A stretch of 64,000 bases of DNA, from the NCBI GenBank assembly GCA_002478885.1, contig DLKC01000023.1, forward strand, positions 31,177 through 95,176, read 5' to 3'. The notes beneath the pieces are model-generated. The model was not told where the DNA came from and searched no databases. It saw only the letters and a list, made by a program, of their open reading frames with translations. Numbering within the stretch: the first letter of the stretch is position 1; each line of letters opens with the position of its first letter. This document shows positions 19,842 to 28,457 of this stretch, one piece after another. The stretch comes from Chitinophagaceae bacterium UBA7600. GTDB taxonomy: Bacteria; Bacteroidota; Bacteroidia; Chitinophagales; Chitinophagaceae. The position numbers and the translations under genes are program-made.

Positions 19842-19870
19842 GCACAAGGGTGCAACGCAAGCAAAACCGG
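19842..19870 (+). repeat. Dyad repeat copy 8, imperfect core
   Basis: GCACAAGGGT then GCAACGC (19852-19858), one dyad position broken, tail AAAACCGG. It lies between the rpoC promoter and the carB stop. Confidence 0.65.
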
Positions 19871-19900
19871 GGTTCGATCCGGGCGCTTGCTATCAAAAAA

Positions 19901-21094
19901 TTACCTGCTCAGGTACATGCTTTTCTCGCGGTACAATTGCCTGAAATAAGGGTCGCGTAGGTCTTTTATGAACCGGATAGCCTCACCAGTACTCTTCATT
20001 TCGGGGCCAAGCTCCTTGTTCACATTGGGGAATTTATTAAAACTAAAAACCGGCTCCTTAATGGCAAAACCATCCAGCTTCTTTTCCATGCTGAAATCTT
20101 TAAGTTTTGCCGCCCCGATCATTACTTTGGTGGCAATGTTGAGGTAGGGTATTTGGTATGCTTTGGCAATAAAAGGTGTAGTGCGGCTCGCCCTTGGATT
20201 GGCCTCAATAACGTAAACTTTACCGTCTTTAATGGCAAATTGTATATTGATGAGGCCGCGTATGTCGAGCGCCCTTGCAATCTTTTCCGCGTAATATTCC
20301 ATTGTCGTAATCACCAGCGGCGTAAGATTAAAGGCTGGCAACACCGCATTACTGTCCCCACTGTGGATACCGGCAGGTTCAATATGCTCCATCACCCCCA
20401 TAACGTGAAAATCTTCTCCGTCAAATATGCCGTCGATCTCTGCTTCCTGGCAACGGTCGAGAAAATGGTCGATAAGAATCTTGTTGTTGGGGATGTGTTT
20501 CAAAAGGCTGATGACCGCCTTTTCTACCTCGTCGTCATTAATTACGATACGCATTCTTTGGCCGCCAAGCACATAGCTCGGTCTCACCAATACGGGGTAG
20601 CCTACCTTATTGGCAACCTCGATAGCTTCATCAGCAGTATAGGCGGTACCATATTGTGGATACGGGATATCTAGCTCTTTCAAAAGATCACTGAAACGGC
20701 CTCTGTCTTCCGCAATGTCCATGCTATCGAAAGAGGTGCCGATGATCCTGATGCCTTTTTCGTGCAGTCTTTTTGCCAGTTTAAGCGCGGTCTGGCCGCC
20801 AAGCTGAACGATCACACCTTCAGGCTTCTCCAGCTCAATAATCTCCCACAGATGCTCCCAGTACACAGGTTCAAAATAAAGCTTATCAGCCATGTCAAAG
20901 TCAGTAGATACCGTTTCGGGATTACAATTGATCATAATCGCTTCATATCCGCACTCTTTAATTGCAAGAAGTCCGTGCACACAGCAATAATCAAATTCAA
21001 TGCCCTGGCCGATCCTGTTGGGGCCACTACCGAGGACAATAATTTTCTTTCTGGCTGAAGGAATTGATTCGTTGGAAGAAAGTGTCTGACTCAT
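19901..21094 (-). CDS. carB: Carbamoyl-phosphate synthase large chain, second (carbamate-phosphorylating) half
   Basis: About 397 residues from MSQTLSSNE (21094), chosen because a -7 promoter box lies 16 bp upstream, within the longer open frame. The sequence begins SARKKIIVLGSGPNRIGQGIEFDYCCVH, which corresponds to the start of the C-terminal synthetase unit of CarB (about residue 555 of the E. coli enzyme). ATP-grasp features follow (LVRPSYVLGGQRMRIV, IDGIFDGEDF, NIQFAIKDGKVYVIEANPRASRT). It stops after that unit and lacks the C-terminal MGS-like allosteric domain. The N-terminal half is not in the window. This is a complete gene with start, stop and promoter, so a split CarB is more likely than a decayed one. 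Confidence 0.85.
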   Translation of the reverse strand: MSQTLSSNESIPSARKKIIVLGSGPNRIGQGIEFDYCCVHGLLAIKECGYEAIMINCNPETVSTDFDMADKLYFEPVYWEHLWEIIELEKPEGVIVQLGGQTALKLAKRLHEKGIRIIGTSFDSMDIAEDRGRFSDLLKELDIPYPQYGTAYTADEAIEVANKVGYPVLVRPSYVLGGQRMRIVINDDEVEKAVISLLKHIPNNKILIDHFLDRCQEAEIDGIFDGEDFHVMGVMEHIEPAGIHSGDSNAVLPAFNLTPLVITTMEYYAEKIARALDIRGLINIQFAIKDGKVYVIEANPRASRTTPFIAKAYQIPYLNIATKVMIGAAKLKDFSMEKKLDGFAIKEPVFSFNKFPNVNKELGPEMKSTGEAIRFIKDLRDPYFRQLYREKSMYLSR

Positions 21095-21109
21095 TTTTGA
21101 AAGATTGCG

Positions 21110-21117
21110 CAAAAGTA
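21110..21117 (-). promoter_or_regulatory. -7 promoter box of the carB half gene
   Basis: TACTTTTG on the minus strand matches TAnnTTTG exactly and ends 15 bases before the chosen ATG. Confidence 0.55.
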
Positions 21118-21289
21118 AGGGTATGAAACCTTTTTTGGAAGATAAATTCTTGCAGCAATATCCAAAAGATAACAAATTGTGCAAAAAACGGAACGTTAAG
21201 CAAAGCCAATCCTGTCCCGGGCTTTGTTATTGCAAACCCGTCCGCCACTGCATTATTTATATTGGCCCACCGGTCACCTGCGCATTAAA

Positions 21290-21310
21290 CTTCGTTGCGT
21301 CGCACACTTC
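21290..21310 (-). repeat. Dyad repeat copy 9
   Basis: Reverse copy GAAGTGTGCGACGCAACGAAG, core 21297-21303; the GTACAA head is replaced. It lies in a divergent gap. Confidence 0.8.
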
Positions 21311-21420
21311 GGCGTTCAGCCCTGCTCTGGCCCGGCAACGGGTACCTGGAGTAGTTTCCCGAAATTGCTGTTGGTTTTCTGAACTTAAAATGCCGCAAAT
21401 TTGTTTTTCAAGTAAAAGCA

Positions 21421-22359
21421 ATGGCAACAGTACTCATCACCGGAGGAACAGGGTTGATCGGAAAGGCACTGAGCAAAATGCTCATCGAAAAAAACCACAG
21501 CGTTGTTATTCTCACAAGGAAAATACCAGCGATACAGCCTGTTGTTAATGGCATCTCCTATGCTTTGTGGAATGTGGAAGCCGGCAGTATCGACAGTACG
21601 GCCATAGCATCGGCAGACTATATCATTCATCTCGCAGGGGCAGGCGTAGCCGATAAACGGTGGACAGCCAAAAGAAAAAAAGAGATCGTGGAAAGCCGTA
21701 CAAAAAGCGGGGAACTGATCGTGAAGGCATTGACAAAAATACAGAACAATGTAAAAGCCGTCATCAGTTCATCGGCTATCGGCTGGTATGGCGCCGATAA
21801 TCCGCACTCGTTACAAAACGGCTTTGCCGAAACAGACAACAACGATGAATCGTTCCTCGGAAACACGTGCAGGCAATGGGAGCAAAGCCTCAGCCCGGTT
21901 GAAACACTAGGTAAACGACTGGTTTTTATAAGAACAGGTATCGTGCTGGCAAATGAAGGTGGCGCCTACATGGAATTTAAAAAACCTTTACGTTTCTCTG
22001 TGGCTGCTATTCTCGGCAGCGGTGAACAGGTAGTGAGCTGGATACACATAGAAGACATCTGCCGCATGTATTTATTTGCTTTGGAACATAATATCAGCGG
22101 TGCATATAATGGCGTTGCGCCAATGCCGGTTAACAATAAGGAGCTTACTTTACAACTGGCAAAAAAATTAAGAAACAGTTTTTACATCGCCGTGCATGTA
22201 CCTGTTTTTATATTGAAAATACTGCTTGGCGAAATGAGTGTAGAAATACTCAAAAGCGCCACGGTGAGTGCCCATAAAATAAGAGCAGCAGGTTTTAAAT
22301 TCCTGTACCCTTCCATTGACGCCGCTTTAACGGATCTCGTCAAAAAACAAAAAAGCTGA
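21421..22359 (+). CDS. TIGR01777 family SDR epimerase/oxidoreductase
   Basis: A 312-residue extended short-chain dehydrogenase-like protein. The N-terminal nucleotide-binding motif is GGTGLIGKAL (8-17). The body matches the YfcH/SDR39U1 group: HLAGAGVADKRWTAKRKKEI, SSAIGWYG, RTGIVLANEGGAY and SWIHIEDICRMYLFALE. A short C-terminal DUF1731-like domain follows. The natural substrate is unknown for the family. The gene stands alone. Confidence 0.93.
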   Translation: MATVLITGGTGLIGKALSKMLIEKNHSVVILTRKIPAIQPVVNGISYALWNVEAGSIDSTAIASADYIIHLAGAGVADKRWTAKRKKEIVESRTKSGELIVKALTKIQNNVKAVISSSAIGWYGADNPHSLQNGFAETDNNDESFLGNTCRQWEQSLSPVETLGKRLVFIRTGIVLANEGGAYMEFKKPLRFSVAAILGSGEQVVSWIHIEDICRMYLFALEHNISGAYNGVAPMPVNNKELTLQLAKKLRNSFYIAVHVPVFILKILLGEMSVEILKSATVSAHKIRAAGFKFLYPSIDAALTDLVKKQKS

Positions 22360-22373
22360 ATAGCGGTTTAGTC

Positions 22374-22397
22374 GCACAAGTGAGTGACACAACGAAG
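22374..22397 (+). repeat. Dyad repeat copy 10
   Basis: GCACAAGTGA, core GTGACAC at 22384-22390, then AACGAAG. It lies in a convergent gap, 15 bp after the epimerase stop. Confidence 0.82.
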
Positions 22398-22435
22398 TTT
22401 CATGCTTATTCAAAAGCTGGCAAAAAAAGGAAAAA

Positions 22436-23251
22436 TCACAAATCGTCGGTCTCAAACTTTCGTTTGCTGATAAAAAAATAAAGGGTAAGATAACCGAGCA
22501 CAAAAATTAACTGCACGGTTATATTGGTGGACGATTCAACAATTTCATTTTTTATGTTCTGCAGAATAGGCAGCGGCATCAGCTCATCGCTGCTTTGAAT
22601 GGGTAGATATTTACCGGGCCCATTGGTAAAGTCTTTTGCGAGGTAATTGATGAAGGTCACAAGCACATTTTCCAGTACAAGAATATATAGAAAGAACACA
22701 CCAATGGAAATACCGCTGCGCTTAAACAACAAGGCGAACAATACAGCCAGCCAGCAATAGCTTAAAGCCTGCAGGAAGAAATACAAAAGGCTTATCGAAT
22801 TGTCAAGCGAAAAACTGCTGCCTTCTTCTATAAAACCAAAATACATGGCAGTAAGCGCTACAAAAACAGTAGATGCGAGCGCAATAATAACACCGCAGGC
22901 AAGCTTCGTTACAATAAATTGTGTTCTCGTAACACCGTCAATCACATTTTGCCTGTGGGTTTTAAATGAATATTCATTGGTAACCGAAATGATCATAATA
23001 AGGCCGGCAATGAATAACAGGAAGCTGCTTACAAAAGTGGTCATTTCCCACACCTTGGGAAAGGCATAGGGCGGGCCGCCAATAAACATTTTGGCAACAT
23101 CGCCTGTCTTCTGGTCTTCGTAAACATTATGCTGCACCCTGAATACAATAAAGTTGATTCCCCAGATGCTTATCAGGTAAAGGCTCGACAGTATCCAGAA
23201 TGTGCGGTAGTTTTTTACCTTAAGCCATTCAATTTTTAAAAGCTGTTTCAT
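22436..23251 (-). CDS. ABC transporter permease
   Basis: About 271 residues from MKQLLKIEW (23251), one of two close ATGs; the other lies 9 bp upstream inside the ATPase gene. About six membrane helices are visible (LSSLYLISIWGINFIVF, FVSSFLLFIAGLIMII, GVIIALASTVFVALTAMYFG and others). It belongs to the ABC-2 type with a large extracytoplasmic loop after helix 1. It follows the ATPase gene with essentially no gap, so the two form an exporter. The substrate is unknown. Confidence 0.88.
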   Translation of the reverse strand: MKQLLKIEWLKVKNYRTFWILSSLYLISIWGINFIVFRVQHNVYEDQKTGDVAKMFIGGPPYAFPKVWEMTTFVSSFLLFIAGLIMIISVTNEYSFKTHRQNVIDGVTRTQFIVTKLACGVIIALASTVFVALTAMYFGFIEEGSSFSLDNSISLLYFFLQALSYCWLAVLFALLFKRSGISIGVFFLYILVLENVLVTFINYLAKDFTNGPGKYLPIQSSDELMPLPILQNIKNEIVESSTNITVQLIFVLGYLTLYFFISKRKFETDDL

Positions 23252-23252
23252 G

Positions 23253-24143
23253 CTATGCATTGGTGAGTTCGAGGAATTTTGTTTCGAGGCTTTTTTTCTT
23301 CAGCTGCAGGTGGTTTAACACAACGCCGTTATTGAAACAGTATTGGTTTAGTTCTTCAAGATTGGCCGTGCCAACAGGATAAAGCAATTGCAGGTGATCC
23401 TTCACTTCTTTTACATTGCTAAAACCGTTGAGCGTTTTTACCAGGTTAATCAACCCGGTCATATTCGTTGAACCGATCTCTACAATATCTTCGTTTACCA
23501 GCACCTCATCCACCTTGCCGGCTGCAAGGAGGTTACCGGTTTTAAGTATACCCACATGCGTACAAACTTTTTCTACTTCATCGAGCATGTGGCTGGCCAT
23601 AATGATCGTCTTGCCTTCATCGGCCAAACGTTTAATCAATTCTCTTATCTCGGCAATACCAACAGGATCGAGCCCGTTGGTAGGCTCATCAAATACAAGC
23701 ACGGAAGGATCGCCGAGCAAAGCAGCCGCAATCGCAAGCCTTTGCTTCATACCAAGTGAGTACGTACTAAACTTACTTTCCTTGCGATGATGCAGGTTTA
23801 CCTTGTGCAGCACATTGTCAATCTGCTCAATGCCTTTGCCCTTTATCTCCGCAGAAATGCGCAGGTTTCTTTCGCCTGATAAATAATGATAAAAATTTGG
23901 GGTTTCCAGCAAAGTGCCGACCTGCTTTCTTGTTTCGGCCGAAGGTTGCTTATCAAAAAAAGTAAAGTTGCCCGATGATGGTTTTAAAATATCCATCACA
24001 ATGCCGAGCATCGTTGTTTTGCCGCTTCCGTTCGGGCCAAGAATGCCAAACACGCTGCCTTCAGGCACAGAAAAGGAAACATTGTTCAGTGCGCAAATGC
24101 CGCCGTAATACTTGCTGATGCCGTTAAGAGTTAATACAGCCAC
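23253..24143 (-). CDS. ABC transporter ATP-binding protein
   Basis: A 296-residue ATPase with Walker A GPNGSGKT, signature YSLGMKQRLAIA (a variant of LSGGQ), Walker B VLVFDEPTNGLD and the switch His in MASHMLDEVE. The C-terminal ~70 residues form the extension seen in CcmA/NatA-type ATPases with ABC-2 permeases. First gene of a two-gene leftward operon. Confidence 0.95.
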   Translation of the reverse strand: MAVLTLNGISKYYGGICALNNVSFSVPEGSVFGILGPNGSGKTTMLGIVMDILKPSSGNFTFFDKQPSAETRKQVGTLLETPNFYHYLSGERNLRISAEIKGKGIEQIDNVLHKVNLHHRKESKFSTYSLGMKQRLAIAAALLGDPSVLVFDEPTNGLDPVGIAEIRELIKRLADEGKTIIMASHMLDEVEKVCTHVGILKTGNLLAAGKVDEVLVNEDIVEIGSTNMTGLINLVKTLNGFSNVKEVKDHLQLLYPVGTANLEELNQYCFNNGVVLNHLQLKKKSLETKFLELTNA

Positions 24144-24290
24144 AATATTTTTTTTGAAAATTATGCTTTTCTGAATTATGCCATGGCAATCTTTTTAAAA
24201 GGTAAAAACCCCGTATGACCGGATGATTTTTATGTCTACGCCAAAACACTGGTAAAGGAATATGTTCCCGGCTGCAGAACAGAATCAAGC

Positions 24291-24314
24291 CTTCGTTGCG
24301 TCGCACCCTTGTAC
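24291..24314 (-). repeat. Dyad repeat copy 11
   Basis: Reverse copy GTACAAGGGTGCGACGCAAC, core 24298-24304, tail GAAG. It lies in the divergent gap between the ABC ATPase and nitroreductase genes. Confidence 0.85.
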
Positions 24315-24394
24315 TTCCACGTCTTCACTCGGCAACTTATTTTAACTCGTAAACTTGTAAACCCGTAAACTTGTGAACTTATAAAAACGATCGC

Positions 24395-25078
24395 ATGCCT
24401 GAAATAAAGATCATCAACGGCTTTCCGTTTATTAACTACGCAAAGGAAACTTATGATGCAAATGAAATGCTGCAAAAAAGCCAAAGCTTTTATGAATGGA
24501 TGGACACCAGAAGGACAGTGAGAAATTTTAGTGACAAAGCTGTTGCCAAAGAAGTAGTAGAAAATATTATCATGACGGCATCTACCGCCCCATCCGGCGC
24601 ACACAAACAACCATGGACCTTTTGCGTCGTAAGTGATCCTGTAATAAAAAAACAAATTCGTGAAGCAGCGGAGCAGGAAGAATATGAAAGCTATAACAAT
24701 AGAATGAGTGAAGAATGGCTGCATGACCTTGCGCCTTTGCAAACTGACTGGCACAAACCTTTCCTTGAGATTGCGCCGTACTTAATTATTGTCTTCAAAC
24801 GTAGTTATGAGTTTGATGAGGCAAACAAAAAACATCAGAATTATTACGTCACCGAAAGTTGTGGCATTGCCTGTGGCTTTCTGCTTGCAGCGATCCATAA
24901 CGCCGGGCTTGCCGCATTAACGCACACACCATCACCGATGAACTTTCTTACAAAATTGTTGAACAGGCCGGAAAATGAAAAACCTTTTTTATTGATTCCG
25001 ATTGGCTATGCAGCAGAAGAATGTTTAGTGCCTGATATACAGCGGAAGAAGATCGGCGAATTGATTGTAGAATATTAG
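24395..25078 (+). CDS. Nitroreductase family FMN-dependent oxidoreductase
   Basis: A 227-residue flavoprotein. RRTVRNFSDKAV is the N-terminal FMN-binding motif and TAPSGAHKQPWTF the second; these resemble the iodotyrosine deiodinase-like subgroup more than NfsB. The C-terminal part has the conserved GIACGFLLAAIHNAGLAALTHTPSPM. It is probably a cytoplasmic NAD(P)H-dependent reductase with an unknown substrate, standing alone. Confidence 0.92.
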   Translation: MPEIKIINGFPFINYAKETYDANEMLQKSQSFYEWMDTRRTVRNFSDKAVAKEVVENIIMTASTAPSGAHKQPWTFCVVSDPVIKKQIREAAEQEEYESYNNRMSEEWLHDLAPLQTDWHKPFLEIAPYLIIVFKRSYEFDEANKKHQNYYVTESCGIACGFLLAAIHNAGLAALTHTPSPMNFLTKLLNRPENEKPFLLIPIGYAAEECLVPDIQRKKIGELIVEY

Positions 25079-25100
25079 TTTGTTGAAAAGCGATATGACA

Positions 25101-25127
25101 GTACAAGTGTGCGACGCAACAAAAGTC
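25101..25127 (+). repeat. Dyad repeat copy 12
   Basis: Exact best form GTACAAGTGTGCGACGCAAC, core 25111-25117, followed by AAAAGTC. Convergent gap after the nitroreductase gene. Confidence 0.9.
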
Positions 25128-25191
25128 AATTATATATCAGGGAGCCTGGCCCACCATCAGAAATCATTAAATCTCAAAATCAGCAAACTCA

Positions 25192-25857
25192 TTACTCCTT
25201 ACCCGCCACCACCATCACAATCTCACCCTTCACTGTTTTTGCAGCAAAATAATCGTGGACTTCTTTTAGTGTGCCGCGAAAATTCTCTTCAAACATCTTC
25301 GTAAGCTCACGGCTCACGGAGCACTGGCGGTCTGCACCAAAATATTGAGCGAGTTCATTCAATGTTTTTACAAGCCGCATCGGGCTCTCGTAAAACACCA
25401 TGGTTCTTTCTTCTTCGGCGAGCTTACTCAGCATTGTATGGCGGCCTTTTTTTAAGGGCAGGAAACCTTCAAACACAAAGCGGTTGATTGGCAGGCCGCT
25501 GTTCACAAGCGCCGGCACAAAAGCAGTAGCGCCGGGCAGGCATTCAACCTTAATGTTTTGTTTCACGCATTCCCGCACCAATAAAAACGCGGGATCACTG
25601 ATGCCTGGAGTGCCGGCATCTGTAATCAACGCCATTGTTTTGCCGGCGCCAAGCTGGTCGGCAATATGTGATAATATCTTGTGCTCGTTGTGCTGGTGGT
25701 AAGGTGAAAGTGGCTTATGAATATTGTAGTGCTGCAGCAGTTTGGAAGAAGTGCGGGTATCCTCACAAAGAATGACATCAACAGACTGCAGCACTTCTAT
25801 GGACCGCAGCGTGATGTCTTTTAAATTTCCAAGCGGGGTGGGAACGAGGTAAAGCAT
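25192..25857 (-). CDS. rsmI: 16S rRNA (cytidine(1402)-2'-O)-methyltransferase
   Basis: About 221 residues from MLYLVPTPLGN (25857); six residues upstream begin at another ATG, but the family starts at this point. It has tetrapyrrole-methylase-fold signatures of RsmI: TPLGNLKDITLRS, CEDTRTSSKLL, ALITDAGTPGISDPAF and FYESPMRLVKTL. It methylates C1402 in the ribosomal P site together with RsmH. It is the last gene of the leftward M24-pssA-purS-rsmI group; a long inverted repeat lies just before its start. Confidence 0.96.
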   Translation of the reverse strand: MLYLVPTPLGNLKDITLRSIEVLQSVDVILCEDTRTSSKLLQHYNIHKPLSPYHQHNEHKILSHIADQLGAGKTMALITDAGTPGISDPAFLLVRECVKQNIKVECLPGATAFVPALVNSGLPINRFVFEGFLPLKKGRHTMLSKLAEEERTMVFYESPMRLVKTLNELAQYFGADRQCSVSRELTKMFEENFRGTLKEVHDYFAAKTVKGEIVMVVAGKE

Positions 25858-25858
25858 A

Positions 25859-25911
25859 ATTTGAAAATGCGGCAACTTGAAAATTTGAAAATGCTTACCG
25901 CATTTTCAAAT
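25859..25911. repeat. 14-bp inverted repeat with a third internal copy
   Basis: ATTTGAAAATGCGG (25859-25872) and its exact complement (25898-25911) enclose a direct copy of ATTTGAAAATGC (25883-25894). It lies between the purS stop and the rsmI start and could act as an attenuator or terminator, though no T-run follows on the minus strand. Confidence 0.65.
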
Positions 25912-25937
25912 CAGCATATCTTCAAATCCCCGGGTTA

Positions 25938-26186
25938 TCAGTTGATCATTTCAATTTCGTAGAACTCCATCACAGGATTGGCGAGGAGTTTTTTACTGGC
26001 TTCATCGGCAAGTGCTTTGGCAGCATCTTCGCTCTCGGCCTCGATCTGTAAGGTAATATGTTTGCCAATGCGTACATCTTCAATACCGCCAAGGCCTAAA
26101 TTCTTTAATCCTCCCATTACAGCTTTTCCCTGTGGGTCCAATAAATCCTTCAGCGGCATTACTTTTATCTGAACATTATAGGTCAT
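25938..26186 (-). CDS. purS: Phosphoribosylformylglycinamidine synthase subunit PurS
   Basis: An 82-residue protein matching the small PurS subunit of the three-part FGAM synthase (PurL-PurQ-PurS) of purine synthesis: LKDLLDPQGKAVMGGLKNLG, DVRIGKHITLQIE and a C-terminal PVMEFYEIEM. Its ATG overlaps the stop of pssA (ATGA), so translation is coupled. A separate PurS suggests that the organism uses the small-PurL arrangement, or has a stray paralogue beside a long PurL; purQ and purL are not in the window. Confidence 0.93.
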   Translation of the reverse strand: MTYNVQIKVMPLKDLLDPQGKAVMGGLKNLGLGGIEDVRIGKHITLQIEAESEDAAKALADEASKKLLANPVMEFYEIEMIN

Positions 26187-26947
26187 GATGCTTTTTGTTT
26201 AAAGAGCAAAGATATAAGAACATAAGCGGTAAAGGAAACGGGAACAGCAAGCCAGCCGAATAAAAATGCGGAAACAATTGCCACGGCTGCAATAACAATA
26301 AAGGGCATCAGCTTCATGACCGTTACTCCTTTAAACTTTAGGGCCATCATCGGCAGTTTGGAAACCATGAGGTAACTCACAATAAAAATTACCGCATACC
26401 AGAACCACTGGTTCAGTAAAATATCTATCAGCCAGGTTGTATTGCTAAACCAATAGATCAATGGGAACGACGCGATCAGTAACCCTGCCGCAGGTATGGG
26501 CACACCTTTAAACCCATAATGCTGTTCGGTGTCAATATTAAACCTCGCCAGCCGGTAAGCACCTGCGCACGGAACAATAAAAGCGGGCAACAGCCACAAC
26601 GTGCTAACGTCAAGCCCGTCTTCCTGTTGCGAAAAACACAGGCGCAGGAACTGGTAAATGATCAGGCCCGGCGCAACGCCAAAACTTACCACGTCTGCAA
26701 GCGAATCAAGCTGGGCACCCAGTTCCGATGAAGCTTTCAACAGTCGCGCCACAAAACCGTCGAGAAAATCTATCACCGCGGCACAGCCGATAAATACCGA
26801 TGCCATGAATATTTTTTCCGGTATCACCACCAGTGAACCACCTGCGTCGTCCATACTTAGCGTTAACCCGTTCTGCATAACACTCACTATTGCAAGACAA
26901 CCAAATACGAGGTTCAGCAGCGTAAATAAATTGGGGATTTGTTTCAT
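26183..26947 (-). CDS. pssA: CDP-diacylglycerol--serine O-phosphatidyltransferase
   Basis: A 254-residue multi-helix membrane enzyme making phosphatidylserine, the precursor of phosphatidylethanolamine. The CDP-alcohol phosphotransferase signature is complete: D63-G64, A67-R68, G77, D81 and D85. The N-terminus IPNLFTLLNLVFGCLAI is typical of the PssA subgroup. It starts 16 bp after the M24 peptidase stop and overlaps purS by 4 bp. Confidence 0.95.
   Translation of the reverse strand: MKQIPNLFTLLNLVFGCLAIVSVMQNGLTLSMDDAGGSLVVIPEKIFMASVFIGCAAVIDFLDGFVARLLKASSELGAQLDSLADVVSFGVAPGLIIYQFLRLCFSQQEDGLDVSTLWLLPAFIVPCAGAYRLARFNIDTEQHYGFKGVPIPAAGLLIASFPLIYWFSNTTWLIDILLNQWFWYAVIFIVSYLMVSKLPMMALKFKGVTVMKLMPFIVIAAVAIVSAFLFGWLAVPVSFTAYVLISLLFKQKAS
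26207..26214 (-). promoter_or_regulatory. Possible internal -7 box for purS
   Basis: TATCTTTG on the minus strand matches TAnnTTTG and ends 20 bases before the purS ATG. It lies inside the pssA coding end (codons for ISLL), so it could be chance. Confidence 0.35.
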
Positions 26948-26963
26948 ATTCGTTTTGTGGACT

Positions 26964-28256
26964 TTATTTTTTCATCAGCCTTTCGATCTCATCCGCCTCA
27001 ACCGGGATGTTTTGCATCAGGTCCACATTACCTCTTTTGGTAAGCCAAACATTATTCTCAATGCGAACCCCCATCTGCTCTTCTTCAATATATATCCCGG
27101 GTTCAACTGTCAGGATCATGCCTTCTTTCAAAGGTTCTGTTTTAGGGCCGAGGTCATGCACGTCAATTCCTAAATGATGCGAAATACCATGATACAAATA
27201 TTTCCTGTAGGCACGGTTTGCCTTGTCTTCATTCTTCACGTCTTCTTTCTTCAGCAGCCCGATCTTTAAAAATGTTTTCGTGGCTTCCTCTCCTACCATG
27301 TCGTGGTAGTCCACAATCCGTGTTCCTGGTTTCAGCAAACGCTTTGCGTAGTTATGCAAATGCAGGCATGCATTGTACACTTCTTTCTGGCGTTTGGTAA
27401 ACTTACCGTTTACCGGAACAGTTCGCGTTAAGTCGGCCGCATAACCACCATAGTTCGCGCCAAAGTCCATCAGCACCAGCTCGCCATCTTTACATGCTTC
27501 ATTATTGAAAACATAATGCAGCGTTCTTGCCCTGTCGCCGCTGGCAATAATGCTCCCATAAGCTTCCCCTCTTGCCCGGTTTCTTAAGAATTCGTGCACC
27601 AGCTCGGCTTCAATTTCATATTCCATTACACCGGGCTTTATGAATTGAAGCAACCGGCGAAATGCTTTTTCGGTAATATCAATGGCCGTCTGCATGGCGT
27701 CCACTTCAAATTTCGATTTCACTGCACGCACATTGCGCATGATCTTCGCAGAACGTTCATAGTTATGCAGTGGGTAACGCCTTTTCATCTCCTGCGCATA
27801 ACGGTAGTCGCGTGTTTCAAGCGTGCTCCCTTTGCGGTCGTTCTCGTTACTGTTAAGATAAATATGATCTGCTGCATGTATCCATGGCTGCAACAATGCA
27901 TCAAGGCTATCGAGCCACACTATTGTTTCAATACCACACAAAGCCGTTGCCTCTGCAGCACGTAAACGTTTCCCATCCCATTTTTCTTTCAGCTCGTTCG
28001 GGCGTACCAATACAAGCACTTCCTTATATTTCGGATCGGGACAATCGGGAAAAAGAACCACCATCGTGTCTTCCTGTTCAATGCCGCAAAGCCAGTACAG
28101 GTCAGTGTTTTGCTGAAACCGGAACAATGCATCGCCGTTCGATGGCACTTCATCATTGCTGTTGAAAATGGCAATGCTGTTTGGCTTCATCTCCTTCATG
28201 AACCGTTTACGGTTCTCAATAAAAATTTTTGGGTTAAGTGGCAAGTGTTTCATCAT
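26964..28256 (-). CDS. Aminopeptidase P-type Xaa-Pro peptidase (M24B)
   Basis: A 430-residue cytoplasmic enzyme. The N-terminal AMP_N domain (about 5-130) contains NSNDEVPSNGDALFRFQQNTDLYWLCG. The pita-bread catalytic domain has all five ligands: two Asp in MDFGANYGGYAADLTRT (about 264 and 275), His in SHHLGIDVHD (about 355), Glu in VEPGIY and Glu in GVRIEN. It cleaves N-terminal residues before proline. Two adjacent ATGs start the frame; either may be used. First gene of the operon with pssA, purS and rsmI. Confidence 0.95.
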   Translation of the reverse strand: MMKHLPLNPKIFIENRKRFMKEMKPNSIAIFNSNDEVPSNGDALFRFQQNTDLYWLCGIEQEDTMVVLFPDCPDPKYKEVLVLVRPNELKEKWDGKRLRAAEATALCGIETIVWLDSLDALLQPWIHAADHIYLNSNENDRKGSTLETRDYRYAQEMKRRYPLHNYERSAKIMRNVRAVKSKFEVDAMQTAIDITEKAFRRLLQFIKPGVMEYEIEAELVHEFLRNRARGEAYGSIIASGDRARTLHYVFNNEACKDGELVLMDFGANYGGYAADLTRTVPVNGKFTKRQKEVYNACLHLHNYAKRLLKPGTRIVDYHDMVGEEATKTFLKIGLLKKEDVKNEDKANRAYRKYLYHGISHHLGIDVHDLGPKTEPLKEGMILTVEPGIYIEEEQMGVRIENNVWLTKRGNVDLMQNIPVEADEIERLMKK

Positions 28257-28390
28257 GCGGAATTTTGATGGCTTGCAAGATACGGGGAAAGTTTACAAGT
28301 TGATTTGTTTGAACAGCCACATGCAGCTCATCCAACACTTTTACAATATTGTTAGTATAAGGTCCTTACGACTATAGTGGTTTGAATGCT

Positions 28391-28427
28391 GCAGCAAAAG
28401 TGAGCGACATAATCCCGCACATGCGGG
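28391..28427 (+). repeat. Dyad repeat copy 13, degenerate, with small hairpin
   Basis: GCAGCAAAAGTGAGCGACAT (core 28404-28410 imperfect) followed by a 6-bp hairpin CCCGCA-CA-TGCGGG at 28414-28427. It has the GCAGCAAAAG head shared with copies 18 and 21. Confidence 0.55.
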
Positions 28428-28457
28428 GTCATGAAATAAAAAGCCGGAAACCAAAAA

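Larger units (their letters stand above)
19531..19900. other. rpoC leader and intergenic region
   Basis: It contains a -7 box (19733-19740) for rpoC, giving a leader of about 195 bases, and two dyad repeats (19599 and 19842), one of them inside the presumed leader. A 75-codon open frame here passes through the repeat and is not believed. Confidence 0.6.
21095..21420. other. Divergent gap between carB half and epimerase gene
   Basis: It holds the carB -7 box and dyad repeat copy 9. No gene was seen. Confidence 0.5.

Noticed and set aside
19866..19883. GGTTCGATCC-like stretch resembling a tRNA T-loop
   Set aside because: The flanking bases cannot form a 5-bp T-stem, and no acceptor, D or anticodon arm can be built around it. 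It is the tail of a dyad repeat.
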